Source: Reinekea forsetii
Lineage (GTDB): Bacteria > Pseudomonadota > Gammaproteobacteria > Pseudomonadales > Natronospirillaceae
Assembly: GCF_018860385.1 (NCBI RefSeq)
Contig: NZ_JAHKPH010000011.1
Location: forward strand, 310,001-374,000
Direction of reading: 5' to 3'
DNA: 64,000 nt
Of this stretch, positions 44,734-53,024 are shown in pieces; within the stretch, counting starts at the first letter, position 1, and each line of letters opens with the position of its first letter. The notes under the pieces were generated by a model. It did not search any database. It had not been told where the DNA came from and worked only from the letters and a program-made list of their open reading frames with translations. The position numbers and the translations under genes were made by a program.

Positions 44734-45591
44734 TTAGTCCGAAAGTGCAATTGCACCTTTACCGACGCCTTCAAATGCCCGAACCGTCCATTCGTGGTTT
44801 GGGTATTCATTTTTAATTAAGTCACATAAGTGCGTAGCAATAAGCTCGACCGTTGTATCCGTATGCATGGTGTAGCACTGAGCCGGGTTAAGCCAAACAT
44901 CAAAACGGCCTTGTTCAGCTTCGTAGCCTACATGCATCAGGTGGTCGTATGGAGCGCTGCTTAATATGTCTTCATCGGTAATGAGGTAGATGTCATGAAA
45001 TTTTTCGGCAATATCCGCTTCAACTTGAAGGTCACGTTGACCGTCTTTTAAGACAATAATTTTAGATCGGTGTCCGTGGCAAATGCGCTGGCAATCACCT
45101 AGGTGTTTTTTAAGGCCGTGCGAGTAATGATACAAAGCACCGACTATTTCTTCAGCTCTTAAATTAAGTTTCACCTGTTTCACATTGCTGGGTACTAAGC
45201 TATTAAGGTGGTTCTCAAGTAATGGTCTGGCACTTTCAATGGTGACTTTATCGCTGTCGATCAAGAATACGGAATCTCTTGGTCCTTGGTAAGCAAACTG
45301 GACTTCATCTTGCACCTGATACGTGATTCGGATCTCGTCATTAAGCTCAAGGTGTTCAACACTCAAGCCTGGCAGTTGCTCAGGAACGACCAAGGTGTGA
45401 TCCATTCCGCCATCGAGTGCGGCTTTGAGCAGTTTTTTAACATGCCCAAAATCGAACACCATGCCTTCATCGTTTAGCTCGCCCAGTAGCTCGACATCGA
45501 CAATCCAGCTTTCGCCTACAACGCCTCTGCGTGGGTGAAAATAACTAAAATCTAACACAGTCAGATTATCAACAAACAAACGATTCAACAC
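44734..45591 (-). CDS. Two-domain 6-carboxytetrahydropterin synthase-like protein (QueD family)
   Basis: 285 residues made of two tunnelling-fold domains. The C-terminal one keeps the PTPS/QueD residues: zinc histidines H158 (HYSHGLKKH), H172 and H174 (CHGHRSKI) and the catalytic cysteine C167. The N-terminal domain (1-130) shows the fold pattern, including VFDFGHVKKLLKAAL and MDHTLV, but lacks the HxH zinc pair. The family makes a queuosine precursor or related pterins. The duplicated form with one dead half is the unusual point. Monocistronic, 68 bp before cysS. Confidence 0.8.
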   Translation of the reverse strand: MLNRLFVDNLTVLDFSYFHPRRGVVGESWIVDVELLGELNDEGMVFDFGHVKKLLKAALDGGMDHTLVVPEQLPGLSVEHLELNDEIRITYQVQDEVQFAYQGPRDSVFLIDSDKVTIESARPLLENHLNSLVPSNVKQVKLNLRAEEIVGALYHYSHGLKKHLGDCQRICHGHRSKIIVLKDGQRDLQVEADIAEKFHDIYLITDEDILSSAPYDHLMHVGYEAEQGRFDVWLNPAQCYTMHTDTTVELIATHLCDLIKNEYPNHEWTVRAFEGVGKGAIALSD

Positions 45592-45722
45592 AGACAGAAA
45601 GCTCCAATTAGACTAGGGATTAACGCATCTTACCCACAGTATAGCGTGGCGGGCGATTCTACCAGAAACTCAGCGGCTCGCTAAGGTAAAATGCTGAAAA
45701 TTGACCAACTAGTCTAAAAATC

Positions 45723-46073
45723 TCAAGCTTTAAGCTTTTTATAGGCAATTAAACCATTTGAGATATAGGTGGCGCGTGAATAACCCATTTGCTTCAATGC
45801 CGCGGCCGAAAGCGCTCCTCGATTATTGGCGTTGCAGTAACATATAATCTCGGTGCTTAAATCTGGGATTTTTGACTCTACAATCATCTCTAATTTGCCA
45901 CGGCTAATATTTAAAGAGCCGGGAATATGCCCTTGTAAATGCTCCTCTGGATCGCGAATATCGAGTGCAATGGCACCCTCAGCAATGCGCTCATCGACAA
46001 TTTCTGGAGCAATGCTGCTCACTTGCGACATGGCATGGTCGGCAAGTGCTTGAAATTTTTCAGTATATTTCAT
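45723..46073 (-). CDS. Single-domain cytoplasmic rhodanese
   Basis: 116 residues, no signal peptide. It contains LDIRDPEEHLQGHIPGSLNI and the active loop IICYCNANNRGALSA with the sulfur-carrying cysteine. Similar stand-alone rhodaneses transfer sulfur to unknown acceptors. It is divergent from the interrupted greB. Confidence 0.88.
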   Translation of the reverse strand: MKYTEKFQALADHAMSQVSSIAPEIVDERIAEGAIALDIRDPEEHLQGHIPGSLNISRGKLEMIVESKIPDLSTEIICYCNANNRGALSAAALKQMGYSRATYISNGLIAYKKLKA

Positions 46074-46164
46074 GTTTGTGTGCCTATTCTAATTTAGTTT
46101 TTGCTAATATAGTTGGGTCGCGCTGTTTTTTCAATAATTATTTTGTGTGAAGTGAGAGTCAACG

Positions 46165-46317
46165 TTGAGAACACCGTTAATTACCCGAGAAGGGTACGAA
46201 ACCCTAAAGCAAGAGTTAGAAACCTTGTGGAAGGTGGAGCGCCCTGACATTACAAAAAAAGTGACATGGGCTGCAAGCTTGGGCGATCGCAGTGAAAACG
46301 CTGACTACGCCTTATAA
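46165..46317 (+). pseudogene. greB: greB, 5' fragment (interrupted)
   Basis: Encodes the first 48 residues of the transcript-cleavage factor GreB, from TTG (46165): RTPLITREGYETLKQELE and onward to GDRSENADY. Homology stops at 46308; two foreign codons and a TAA follow. The remainder of the gene resumes at 47809. About 16 codons (the turn of the coiled coil) are missing between the halves when compared with the complete copy at 46861-47340. The fragment lacks most of the coiled coil and the whole C-domain, so it should be inactive. Confidence 0.88.
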
Positions 46318-46679
46318 CCTTGCATACCATACTAAAACTCCGCATGATATTGTTAGCTATGGTTGTTCGGTTTGCCTCAATAACTAAGCTTCATTTCAAT
46401 TAGGGCTGTTCTGAGCTTTGTCTGGTTGCATATTATAATTTTTGGTGCTGCAGTCAGAGCTTCTTTTTTGCTTAGATATGAAAATACCAATCACTATTTA
46501 TTCAAACTATTAAAAATGCCTGCTTTTGGCAAGCTGTGTTTTAACATTTATTGTCTCCCCCAATTTGTGAGGTGAGTTGCCTCTTTTCATAGTTCCGTTA
46601 ACTGCCGCTTCTTGGTAACTGTAGCTACCAGGGTCTAATCATTTTGGATATATCTAGATTCGTTTTGGGTGGACTGTAA
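46318..46679. other. Non-coding left part of the insertion, nothing recognised
   Basis: AT-rich, with stops in all frames that I checked. Small hairpins occur (for example GGTAACTGTAGCTACC near 46614) and a TGCC/GGCA hairpin near 46516 that could end minus-strand transcripts, but nothing firm. Confidence 0.5.
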
Positions 46680-46835
46680 GCGTCCGGCGAACTTATCTTT
46701 ATCCTTAATCTTTGCCATATTGCAGAACACAACCACAGCGAGCGCTTCTGGCGTTTACTAACCCAAGTAATGCCGAATTGGAAAGAAGTAAAAGCTAAAT
46801 TAGATGACATGGCGGAGATGTATTTGAATGAGTGA
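46680..46835 (+). pseudogene. YgjP/DUF45-type metallopeptidase, 3' fragment
   Basis: Reads LCHIAEHNHSERFWRLLTQV and continues for 22 residues to a TGA at 46833. LCHxxEHNHSxRFW is the C-terminal zinc region of YgjP-like M48-type proteins. Upstream, the expected HE of HELCH is LN, and the frame runs into a TAA at 46677, so the rest of the gene is missing. Its stop is 25 bp from the stop of the convergent inserted greB, suggesting they arrived together. Confidence 0.65.
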
Positions 46836-46860
46836 TGTCTATTTTGAACAATTTCAGCAA

Positions 46861-47340
46861 CTAAGCCTGACTGTCATATCGAATATCTACAATATCCCAA
46901 TATTTGATACCATCTGGTGTTGGAACAGCAACCTCATCGTCAACTGCTTTGCCTAAGCAAGCTCTTGCCATCGGCGAATCAACTGAAATAAATGCATTGC
47001 TCCAATATATCTCTTCAGGTCCTACTATTCGAAACTCCATGGAATCTCCAATCTCATTTGTCAGCTCGATCCAAGCTCCAAAATAGGCCTTACCTTCCTG
47101 TTGAGGGTCGTAATCGACAACCTTGACTTCAAAAAGGAATTTGCGTAGATATCGAACGCGTCGGTCAATTTCACGGAGTTTCCTCTTATTTGTGGTGTAG
47201 TCGGCATTGTCTGATCTATCTCCAAGGCTTGCAGCCCAAGCGACCATTTTAGTGATTTCTGGGCGCTCTGTTCTCCAAAGGGTATCCAGTTCATTTTGCA
47301 GTCGCTCGTAACCTTTTCTGGTGACAATTTTGGTTTTCAT
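46861..47340 (-). CDS. greB: GreB-type transcript cleavage factor, complete inserted copy
   Basis: 159 residues, full length: N-terminal coiled coil (about 1-75, with LGDRSDNADYTTNKRKLREI) and C-terminal FKBP-like domain (KAYFGAWIELTNEIGD, SMEFRIVGPEEI). GreB inserts its coiled coil into RNA polymerase and triggers cleavage of backtracked RNA. By eye it is about two-thirds identical to the split native copy, so it is a diverged homologue, not a duplicate. Its ATG overlaps the stop of the upstream 150-codon gene (ATGA), so the two are coupled. Confidence 0.9.
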   Translation of the reverse strand: MKTKIVTRKGYERLQNELDTLWRTERPEITKMVAWAASLGDRSDNADYTTNKRKLREIDRRVRYLRKFLFEVKVVDYDPQQEGKAYFGAWIELTNEIGDSMEFRIVGPEEIYWSNAFISVDSPMARACLGKAVDDEVAVPTPDGIKYWDIVDIRYDSQA

Positions 47341-47789
47341 AGATATCTTAGTGCCTTTTCAAGAGCATCGGTTGTAGCAGCCTTAAATACCACTTCACCG
47401 TTTTCATCGATCAGTTCGCCATAGTCTGATTTAGTAAAATGCCATTTTTCTCGGAATTGCTTGGAGAGTAAATATTCAATTGCTCGTCGCTCTAAACTTA
47501 AAAGCTTAGCATCCTCATCTGGTACGGGGGATTTATGGTCATACACTTCTATTCTAGTCCCTGTTGATTCAAGGCTGGCTTGCTTATGTATAATTTTAAT
47601 TTCAGATTTATGAATTTGCTCATCTCCAACTAAATCTTCAATTTTTAAATCGCCATTTATGAGTTGGTCGACTCTTTTCCAGGACTTCAGGCGAGACATG
47701 AGTAGTTTTACAATCTGATTTCCAACAATTAGCTGCTTCTCTTTATCTAGAAGAAAAAGGCTTGGAGCCATATCGTTATAAAGTGCCAT
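47337..47789 (-). CDS. Unrecognised 150-residue protein coupled to inserted greB
   Basis: Soluble, charged, no signal peptide. It begins MALYNDMAPSLFLLDKEKQL and ends with helices including LLSLERRAIEYLLSKQFREK and a GELIDENGEVVFKAATTDA hairpin. I do not recognise it. The reading frame continues open upstream of the ATG through the junction (residues QLLDR), so it may be the C-terminal part of a longer protein cut by the insertion event; GGA about eight bases upstream could still start translation. No room is left for its own promoter within the insert. Confidence 0.65.
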   Translation of the reverse strand: MALYNDMAPSLFLLDKEKQLIVGNQIVKLLMSRLKSWKRVDQLINGDLKIEDLVGDEQIHKSEIKIIHKQASLESTGTRIEVYDHKSPVPDEDAKLLSLERRAIEYLLSKQFREKWHFTKSDYGELIDENGEVVFKAATTDALEKALRYL

Positions 47790-47808
47790 TCTATCCAGTA
47801 ACTGGCAT

Positions 47809-48087
47809 CTGAGAAAGTGTTTGGAGTACTTAAAAATTGTTGATTATCAGCCCGAACAAGACGGAAAGGTGTATTTTGGCGCTTGGGTTGAAGTAGAGAA
47901 CGATAATGGAGACGAGCTGAAATTCCGTATAGTGGGCTATGAAGAAATTTTTAACCGAAAAGATTACATCTCAATCGATGCGCCTATGGCGAGAGCTTTA
48001 TTGAAAAAAGAAGTAGGTGATGACGCCGTAGTGAAAACCGAAGCTGGGGAAGTCACTTGGTATATCAATAGTATTCACTACGGCTAA
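47809..48087 (+). pseudogene. greB: greB, 3' fragment (interrupted)
   Basis: Continues the native GreB from LRKCLEYLKIVDYQPEQDGK through the FKBP-like domain to IHYG and the stop at 48085-48087 (92 codons). A TTG at 47821 could in principle start an isolated C-domain, but no ribosome site is obvious. Together with 46165-46308 it accounts for a normal greB apart from about 16 codons. Confidence 0.88.
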
Positions 48088-48120
48088 CGCTAATTTCAAA
48101 AAGGGGCACCCGCTTTTGAA

Positions 48121-49389
48121 TTAAGCCAATGATTCTTCGGGAATCTTTTGTAACGTTGGTTGTTGGCGAAGCTTTATTACTTGCGCTTGTCGAATCAGCA
48201 TTCTTGGTAGCGTGCCCGATTGCGGGTATTGACTGTAACCTAGCCCAAATCGAACGTGTATGTTGGCAATTTTGCCTGCGGATGTTTGTAGCAGTTTTTC
48301 CGACAAAATCCGGGCAGACTGCTTCAGGCTAGCCAAGCCTGATTCTGGCAAAACGGCTACAAATCCATTGGTGTTATATCGGGCTAAAAAAGTATTTTCA
48401 GGGATACTTTGTTCCAATATGCGTGCAAACTGCTTAGCAAAATTCTGAGCCGTTTCTTCACCCTTGGTGCGGACGATGGTTCGATAATCACTGAGCTCTA
48501 CATAAATAATGTCAAACGCGTTCGAAGGCTGGCCTACTTTTTCAGCTAGCAGTCTTTCTAAGTGCTTCTCAAGGGATGAGCGATTAGGAAGGCCACTGCT
48601 GGCATCTTTGAATGCAGACTTCATAACCGCCGCATCTCTTGCTTCTTGTTCGCGTTTTGAGCGCTCAATGGCACGGTAATCTTGATAAGCAATGTAAACG
48701 AGCAAGAGTAAAAATACAGATGATGCAACGGCTGTTGGAACGCCCATCCAGTTGCCGCGTAAGGTGTTTTCAGCGGAGCAAATGGCCCCTACCAAAAAAG
48801 TTACCGCAGACATACCTGTATAATGCATGCCGCAAACGGCAATACCCATGATAAGTGCAGCCGAAAAACGTGCTAATAAGCTGTATTTAACCGGAACTAG
48901 CTCAATATTCCTGCAAATCAATAAGGCAGCAAAAGAAGCCGCGACCGCGATAATGCCGGATAAAATAACTAAAGGAATATTATAAATGATGCCAGGCGAC
49001 ATCTGCATAGCAATCATGCCACTGTAATGCATAGCAAATACGCCCATACCAACCAGAAGTGCGCTTCCTGCGAGCTGATATAAAGAAACTTTTTCTAATG
49101 TGATAACCCATAGTCCTAAGCCAGATGCAATGAGCGCAACAACAAAAGAAAAGGCGGTCCAAGTGACATCAAAAGTCATTTCAAAATTGGTGTGATAAGC
49201 GCTCATACCAACGAAGTGCATGGACCAAATACCGCCGCCTAAACACAATGCGCCGGCGAAGAAAGAGAATGATTTCAAGCCTGATTTTAGACTACGAACA
49301 CGACCGCTAAAGTAAATAGCGGCAAATGAGGCAATAACAGCGACACAATAAGAGGCGAATACGAGTGTTAAATCGTAAGAGTCGTTCAT
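48121..49389 (-). CDS. MHYT sensor protein with degenerate GGDEF domain
   Basis: 422 residues. Seven membrane helices with three MHYT motifs: WSMHFVGM (55-62), FAMHYSGM (118-125) and GMHYTGM (187-193), proposed to bind copper and sense O2, CO or NO. A cytoplasmic domain (255-410) starts with the GGDEF-family element DASSGLPNRSSLEKHL, but the catalytic site reads RYNTNGFV (337-344) instead of RxGGDEFV. It should not make cyclic di-GMP, and there is no EAL domain. Probably a receptor or scaffold. Confidence 0.85.
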   Translation of the reverse strand: MNDSYDLTLVFASYCVAVIASFAAIYFSGRVRSLKSGLKSFSFFAGALCLGGGIWSMHFVGMSAYHTNFEMTFDVTWTAFSFVVALIASGLGLWVITLEKVSLYQLAGSALLVGMGVFAMHYSGMIAMQMSPGIIYNIPLVILSGIIAVAASFAALLICRNIELVPVKYSLLARFSAALIMGIAVCGMHYTGMSAVTFLVGAICSAENTLRGNWMGVPTAVASSVFLLLLVYIAYQDYRAIERSKREQEARDAAVMKSAFKDASSGLPNRSSLEKHLERLLAEKVGQPSNAFDIIYVELSDYRTIVRTKGEETAQNFAKQFARILEQSIPENTFLARYNTNGFVAVLPESGLASLKQSARILSEKLLQTSAGKIANIHVRFGLGYSQYPQSGTLPRMLIRQAQVIKLRQQPTLQKIPEESLA

Positions 49390-49520
49390 TAACTTTCCTT
49401 AATTATTGAAGCAATATGATGGTTTTTTAAACAAATAATTGTTTAAGGGCGCGCAAAATACAGAATTGAACGGTGGTTGTCTACAGGTTGAGCGAAATTA
49501 GTTGTTTATTTTGACAAGTA

Positions 49521-51482
49521 CTACTTTAGGGGGGCTCTTTTACGCTTCGCGCGCATGGCGTTTCGAACCACAAAACGGTTGGGGTTTAGGTGATCCGCAA
49601 TGGTTTGTGACACAGGGAAAGGCTCGCCATTGATCATCGCCGCCAGCAGTTTTGCGCTTAAATGGCTTGAGCACAAACCTTTTGAGCCGTGTCCAACATT
49701 GACCCACAACCCCTTTATATGAGAAGCGGGATGTTCTTTATGGGCTCTATTGCGTTGCAATGGGATGGTAAATTGATCGGCCAGCTGCTCTGCAGGGCTC
49801 AATGCACCCACCAGAGGGAGGTAATCTGGCGTTGTGCAACGAACTCCGGCTCGTGCTCGGAGAACTTTGGGCTCGCCCGTTAATAACGAAGGCACTCGCA
49901 GTTTTAACCCTTTGATATTGTCGTCATCTTCAGATTCAAAAGTTTGAGTCTCAGTTGATTTAAGCCGGAATGTACTGCCAATGGTGAGTCGGTTTTCGAA
50001 GGTGGGCATTACATATCGGTCTGTGCAAATCACGGCTTTAAGTGCTTGGCTGGTTGGCGTAGCGGCTATTTGTGTTACTTGGCCAGCAATGGCATTTAAC
50101 GGTAAGTGTGCGGTTTGGGTAAAGTTAATTGTGTTATAGGCTGAGCATAGGACCACCTGATCAAACTCAAATTGCTCGTTATTTGCATTGAATAATAACC
50201 AACCCGTTGGTGTTTGTTTAATCGAAACGATTCGCTGATTGAGCTTGCATGGAACGTCAGACAGTAAGTATTTCACCCAGTCTTTAGGGCTCACCCAGCC
50301 GCCTTCTGGAAACCAAAGACCGGAGTTTTCTACGTCGGTTCCTAGCAGTTGAGTTAACTCACTGCTGTTTTTCACTTGCGCTAATTCATCAGGAATATAG
50401 TCAGAGTCGGCAATATCGTTGAGTCGTTTTAGCTCACGCTGATCATGAACCAATTGAACCAAGCCACAGCTTTGATGTGGCACGCTTTTGGGGAGGCGAG
50501 CTAAGCTTTTTTGGGCCGTTTCTAATGCTTGAATATAAAATTGAGTGTTGTGGTTTGCACTCGCCGATAACTTTGCATAGACCGCGCCTTGCTCATTGCC
50601 CGATCCGCCCGAGGCTAGGTGATCAGCTTGATCGAAAACGGTTACTTGATAACCGCGTTTGTTCAACTCATAGGCGGTTGTGGCGCCAGCAATACCGGCT
50701 CCAATGATGGCAATGCGTTTTAATTGGTTTGGTTTTGGAGAGGGAAGCTCTGAGCTCGGCCAGCCAGTAATAGGTTTAGGGCCGCAAACGCCTATAAATT
50801 GGCCTTTCACCATTTCACGTTTTAAGCCAAATCCTGGCTGCTTAGATATGGAAAACCCTGCGCCTTTTAAGGCGTCTCTGACCACGCGAGCCGATGTGAA
50901 CGTAGATACCGTTGTGTCTGATCGGCTTAAACGGGACATTTGCTTGAACAGTTCAGGCTGCCACATATCGGGGTTTTTACTCGGCGTAAAGCCATCGAGA
51001 AACCATGCATCGACGGTTGCTGTCACTTGCTGGTAGGCTGTAGATGCATCGTCGAGGATCAGCGTTAAATTTACCCGGTCAAACTCCAGTAAGTGAAAGC
51101 CTTTCACCAATGGCGGATACTGCTCTTGAAGTTGCTTGCTTAACCCTTCGTTATGGGGGCCTTTTTGGTGTGCGAGCTGTAAGTCACTTCTCGCTAACGG
51201 GTATTTCTCACAGCTTATGAAGCTCAGACGAGCGGTTTTAGGCGCATGCTCAAGAAAGCATTGCCACGCCAATAAAAAATTTAGGCCAGTGCCAAACCCT
51301 GTTTCTGCGATGGTGAAATGGCCAAACTCTGGTAAGTTTCGAAAGCGATCAACCAACTTATTGGGAGAAATAAATACGTAGTTCGATTCCTCAACGCCTA
51401 GGCCATTCGAAAAATAGTAATCATCAAAAGTAGCCGATTTAGGCGTACCATCGGCCATAAAGTAAATGTCAGTATTTTTCAT
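49521..51482 (-). CDS. mnmC: Bifunctional tRNA mnm5s2U34 biosynthesis protein MnmC
   Basis: 653 residues combining two enzymes for the wobble uridine. The N-terminal MnmD methyltransferase (1-240) has IAETGFGTGLNFLLAW for SAM and DAWFLDGFTPSKNPDMW. The C-terminal FAD oxidoreductase (250-640) opens with IAIIGAGIAGATTAYEL and removes the carboxymethyl group. Size and order match E. coli MnmC (668). It is followed upstream in the transcript by a small hypothetical gene whose stop lies 2 bp before the mnmC start. Confidence 0.95.
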   Translation of the reverse strand: MKNTDIYFMADGTPKSATFDDYYFSNGLGVEESNYVFISPNKLVDRFRNLPEFGHFTIAETGFGTGLNFLLAWQCFLEHAPKTARLSFISCEKYPLARSDLQLAHQKGPHNEGLSKQLQEQYPPLVKGFHLLEFDRVNLTLILDDASTAYQQVTATVDAWFLDGFTPSKNPDMWQPELFKQMSRLSRSDTTVSTFTSARVVRDALKGAGFSISKQPGFGLKREMVKGQFIGVCGPKPITGWPSSELPSPKPNQLKRIAIIGAGIAGATTAYELNKRGYQVTVFDQADHLASGGSGNEQGAVYAKLSASANHNTQFYIQALETAQKSLARLPKSVPHQSCGLVQLVHDQRELKRLNDIADSDYIPDELAQVKNSSELTQLLGTDVENSGLWFPEGGWVSPKDWVKYLLSDVPCKLNQRIVSIKQTPTGWLLFNANNEQFEFDQVVLCSAYNTINFTQTAHLPLNAIAGQVTQIAATPTSQALKAVICTDRYVMPTFENRLTIGSTFRLKSTETQTFESEDDDNIKGLKLRVPSLLTGEPKVLRARAGVRCTTPDYLPLVGALSPAEQLADQFTIPLQRNRAHKEHPASHIKGLWVNVGHGSKGLCSSHLSAKLLAAMINGEPFPVSQTIADHLNPNRFVVRNAMRAKRKRAPLK

Positions 51483-51484
51483 GG

Positions 51485-51835
51485 CTAATGTGTTTGAGGA
51501 AGTGAAAGTGCCTTGTTTAGCCAGTGCTCGAAATGGCTTTTAGGTAGCACCACATCACTCACGGAAAACATGCTTAAATCATCTAGTGAATATTGAGTGG
51601 CAATAAAGAGTTCCCATTGAACAATCACATCGTCGGCTAAATCTAACGCATCGGCTGGCGTTAAAGGAATGCTGTCATCGTCGTTTAGATCATACTCTTC
51701 AGTAAAGCGAGAGCACCACTCCACGATTTGGAAGTGGCTGTAACGAGACATGGTGCCCAGCAGCCCTTGGCTGAGTAAATCAACAAGGTTTTCCAGTGTG
51801 TAGGGTTTTAAAATGGGATCAGACGACCAGGCCAT
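51485..51835 (-). CDS. Hypothetical acidic protein ahead of mnmC
   Basis: 116 residues, acidic, mostly helical, no membrane segment. I do not recognise a family. The mnmC start codon lies 2 bp after its stop, so they are one transcript and probably translationally coupled. Confidence 0.6.
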   Translation of the reverse strand: MAWSSDPILKPYTLENLVDLLSQGLLGTMSRYSHFQIVEWCSRFTEEYDLNDDDSIPLTPADALDLADDVIVQWELFIATQYSLDDLSMFSVSDVVLPKSHFEHWLNKALSLPQTH

Positions 51836-51886
51836 TGAGAAGAGTCCAATAAATTCAATGGCCTAAGTGTACATTAAGGGAGGCTA

Positions 51887-52564
51887 TTAAGACCAGCCAT
51901 CTCGGCGGCGGCGAGCGGTAACACGAGGCAGTAAAATACCTAACACTAAACCGAGAATAACGAGCGCAGCCCCTGTATAGAGCATGGTGTTGTCGTTAAA
52001 TTCTTTGTTGGCGATGTTCTCGGCAATTGCAACATCGAGCTCGTTGCTGAGTTTGGCATTTTCTTCAGCCAGCAGCTGGTACTGTTGGTCTAAATTAATA
52101 GCGTTTTCACTAATAGCTTTGATGCGGTTCAGTTCTTTCGTTAATTCGGCATTGCTGGCTCGTAGGCTGCTAAGTTCACCTTTAACATCGCCTTTATCGG
52201 CGGCAAGATCATTGTATTTTTTCTCTATAGACTCAAGTTGTTGCTGCAACTGGGCTTTTTCGGCCGCAAGAGATTCGGCTAACAGGCGTCCTGTCGGTTC
52301 ATCTATGAGGTAACGGCTTGGTATCCAGCCTTCAAGACCGTTTTCAGTACGGACACGATAAAAGTCGCCATCGTCGGGTTTTTCTAACACTTCCATGCGT
52401 GTGCCCGATTGGACGGTTTTGAGAACACGAAATTCATTCGATGGCCCTGTTCGCACGTTTACCCATAGGTTATCGCTAAGCCAAACTGTTTCAGCGTAGG
52501 CTGAAATAGAAGAGGTTAAAAATATTGCTAATAATAATGTCTTAGCAGCGCGTCGAAAAAGCAT
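51887..52564 (-). CDS. SH3 domain protein, TIGR04211/YgiM type
   Basis: 225 residues: signal peptide (1-24, ending SAYA), a bacterial SH3 domain (25-90, LWVNVRTGPSNEFRVLKTV), a long coiled coil (95-190) and a C-terminal membrane helix (194-212) followed by RRRRDGW in the cytoplasm. This matches the YgiM group, whose role is not settled; peptidoglycan or envelope sensing is often proposed. Monocistronic. Confidence 0.85.
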   Translation of the reverse strand: MLFRRAAKTLLLAIFLTSSISAYAETVWLSDNLWVNVRTGPSNEFRVLKTVQSGTRMEVLEKPDDGDFYRVRTENGLEGWIPSRYLIDEPTGRLLAESLAAEKAQLQQQLESIEKKYNDLAADKGDVKGELSSLRASNAELTKELNRIKAISENAINLDQQYQLLAEENAKLSNELDVAIAENIANKEFNDNTMLYTGAALVILGLVLGILLPRVTARRRRDGWS

Positions 52565-52606
52565 GAATGGATGTCCTATTAAAAAAAATGAATGAAAAAA
52601 TGAACG

Positions 52607-52909
52607 TTAAGCCGGAAGAACCTTTTTAAAAGGTTTTACCACGACCTTACTGTAGACGCCAGCTTCTATATAGGGGTCGGAATCGGCCCATAGCTTGGCG
52701 TCTTCTAAAGCATCAAATTCGGCTATAATTATGGAGCCAGTAAAGCCCGCATCGCTTGGGTCTTCGCTGTCAATGGCTGGGTTCGGTCCTGCCACCAATA
52801 ATCGGCCCTCGGCCTGAAGTGCTTTTAAGCGTTCAACATGAGCTGGACGAACGGAAAGTCGATTTTGTAAGCTGTTTGGGTGATCTTCTGCGATAATGGC
52901 ATACCACAT
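52607..52909 (-). CDS. YciI family protein
   Basis: 100 residues from the ATG at 52909: [20 protein letters not shown], then [19 protein letters not shown] and [17 protein letters not shown], the complete YciI-like ferredoxin fold with its His/Asp active-site candidates. A longer frame to 52975 would add 22 unrelated residues. The enzymatic role of YciI is not established. Divergent from rnm. Confidence 0.88.
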   Translation of the reverse strand: MWYAIIAEDHPNSLQNRLSVRPAHVERLKALQAEGRLLVAGPNPAIDSEDPSDAGFTGSIIIAEFDALEDAKLWADSDPYIEAGVYSKVVVKPFKKVLPA

Positions 52910-53024
52910 GACAAAGTTTCCTAAACTAAACGGTGTAAAGTGCTTAAGGTACCCGTCTAGGGCGGTTGTTTGCAACCGAGGATGTTAAATTTTGCAAACT
53001 AGTTTCACTAATTAAGGGCATTGA

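Larger units (their letters stand above)
46309..47808. mobile_element. 1500-bp foreign insertion inside greB
   Basis: The segment between the two greB halves holds, left to right: about 370 bp with no recognisable gene, a plus-strand 3' fragment of a YgjP-like metallopeptidase gene, a complete diverged greB on the minus strand, and a coupled 150-codon gene. It is AT-richer to the eye than its flanks. I find no transposase, no terminal inverted repeats and no target duplication; about 48 bp of the target were lost. The mechanism is unknown. Confidence 0.75.

Noticed and set aside
46309..47808. Integron attC site or IS ends at the borders of the greB insertion
   Set aside because: CTTATAAC near the left edge suggested a core site, but the attC consensus (RYYYAAC/GTTRRRY) does not fit and no inverted terminal repeats or duplicated target bases were found.
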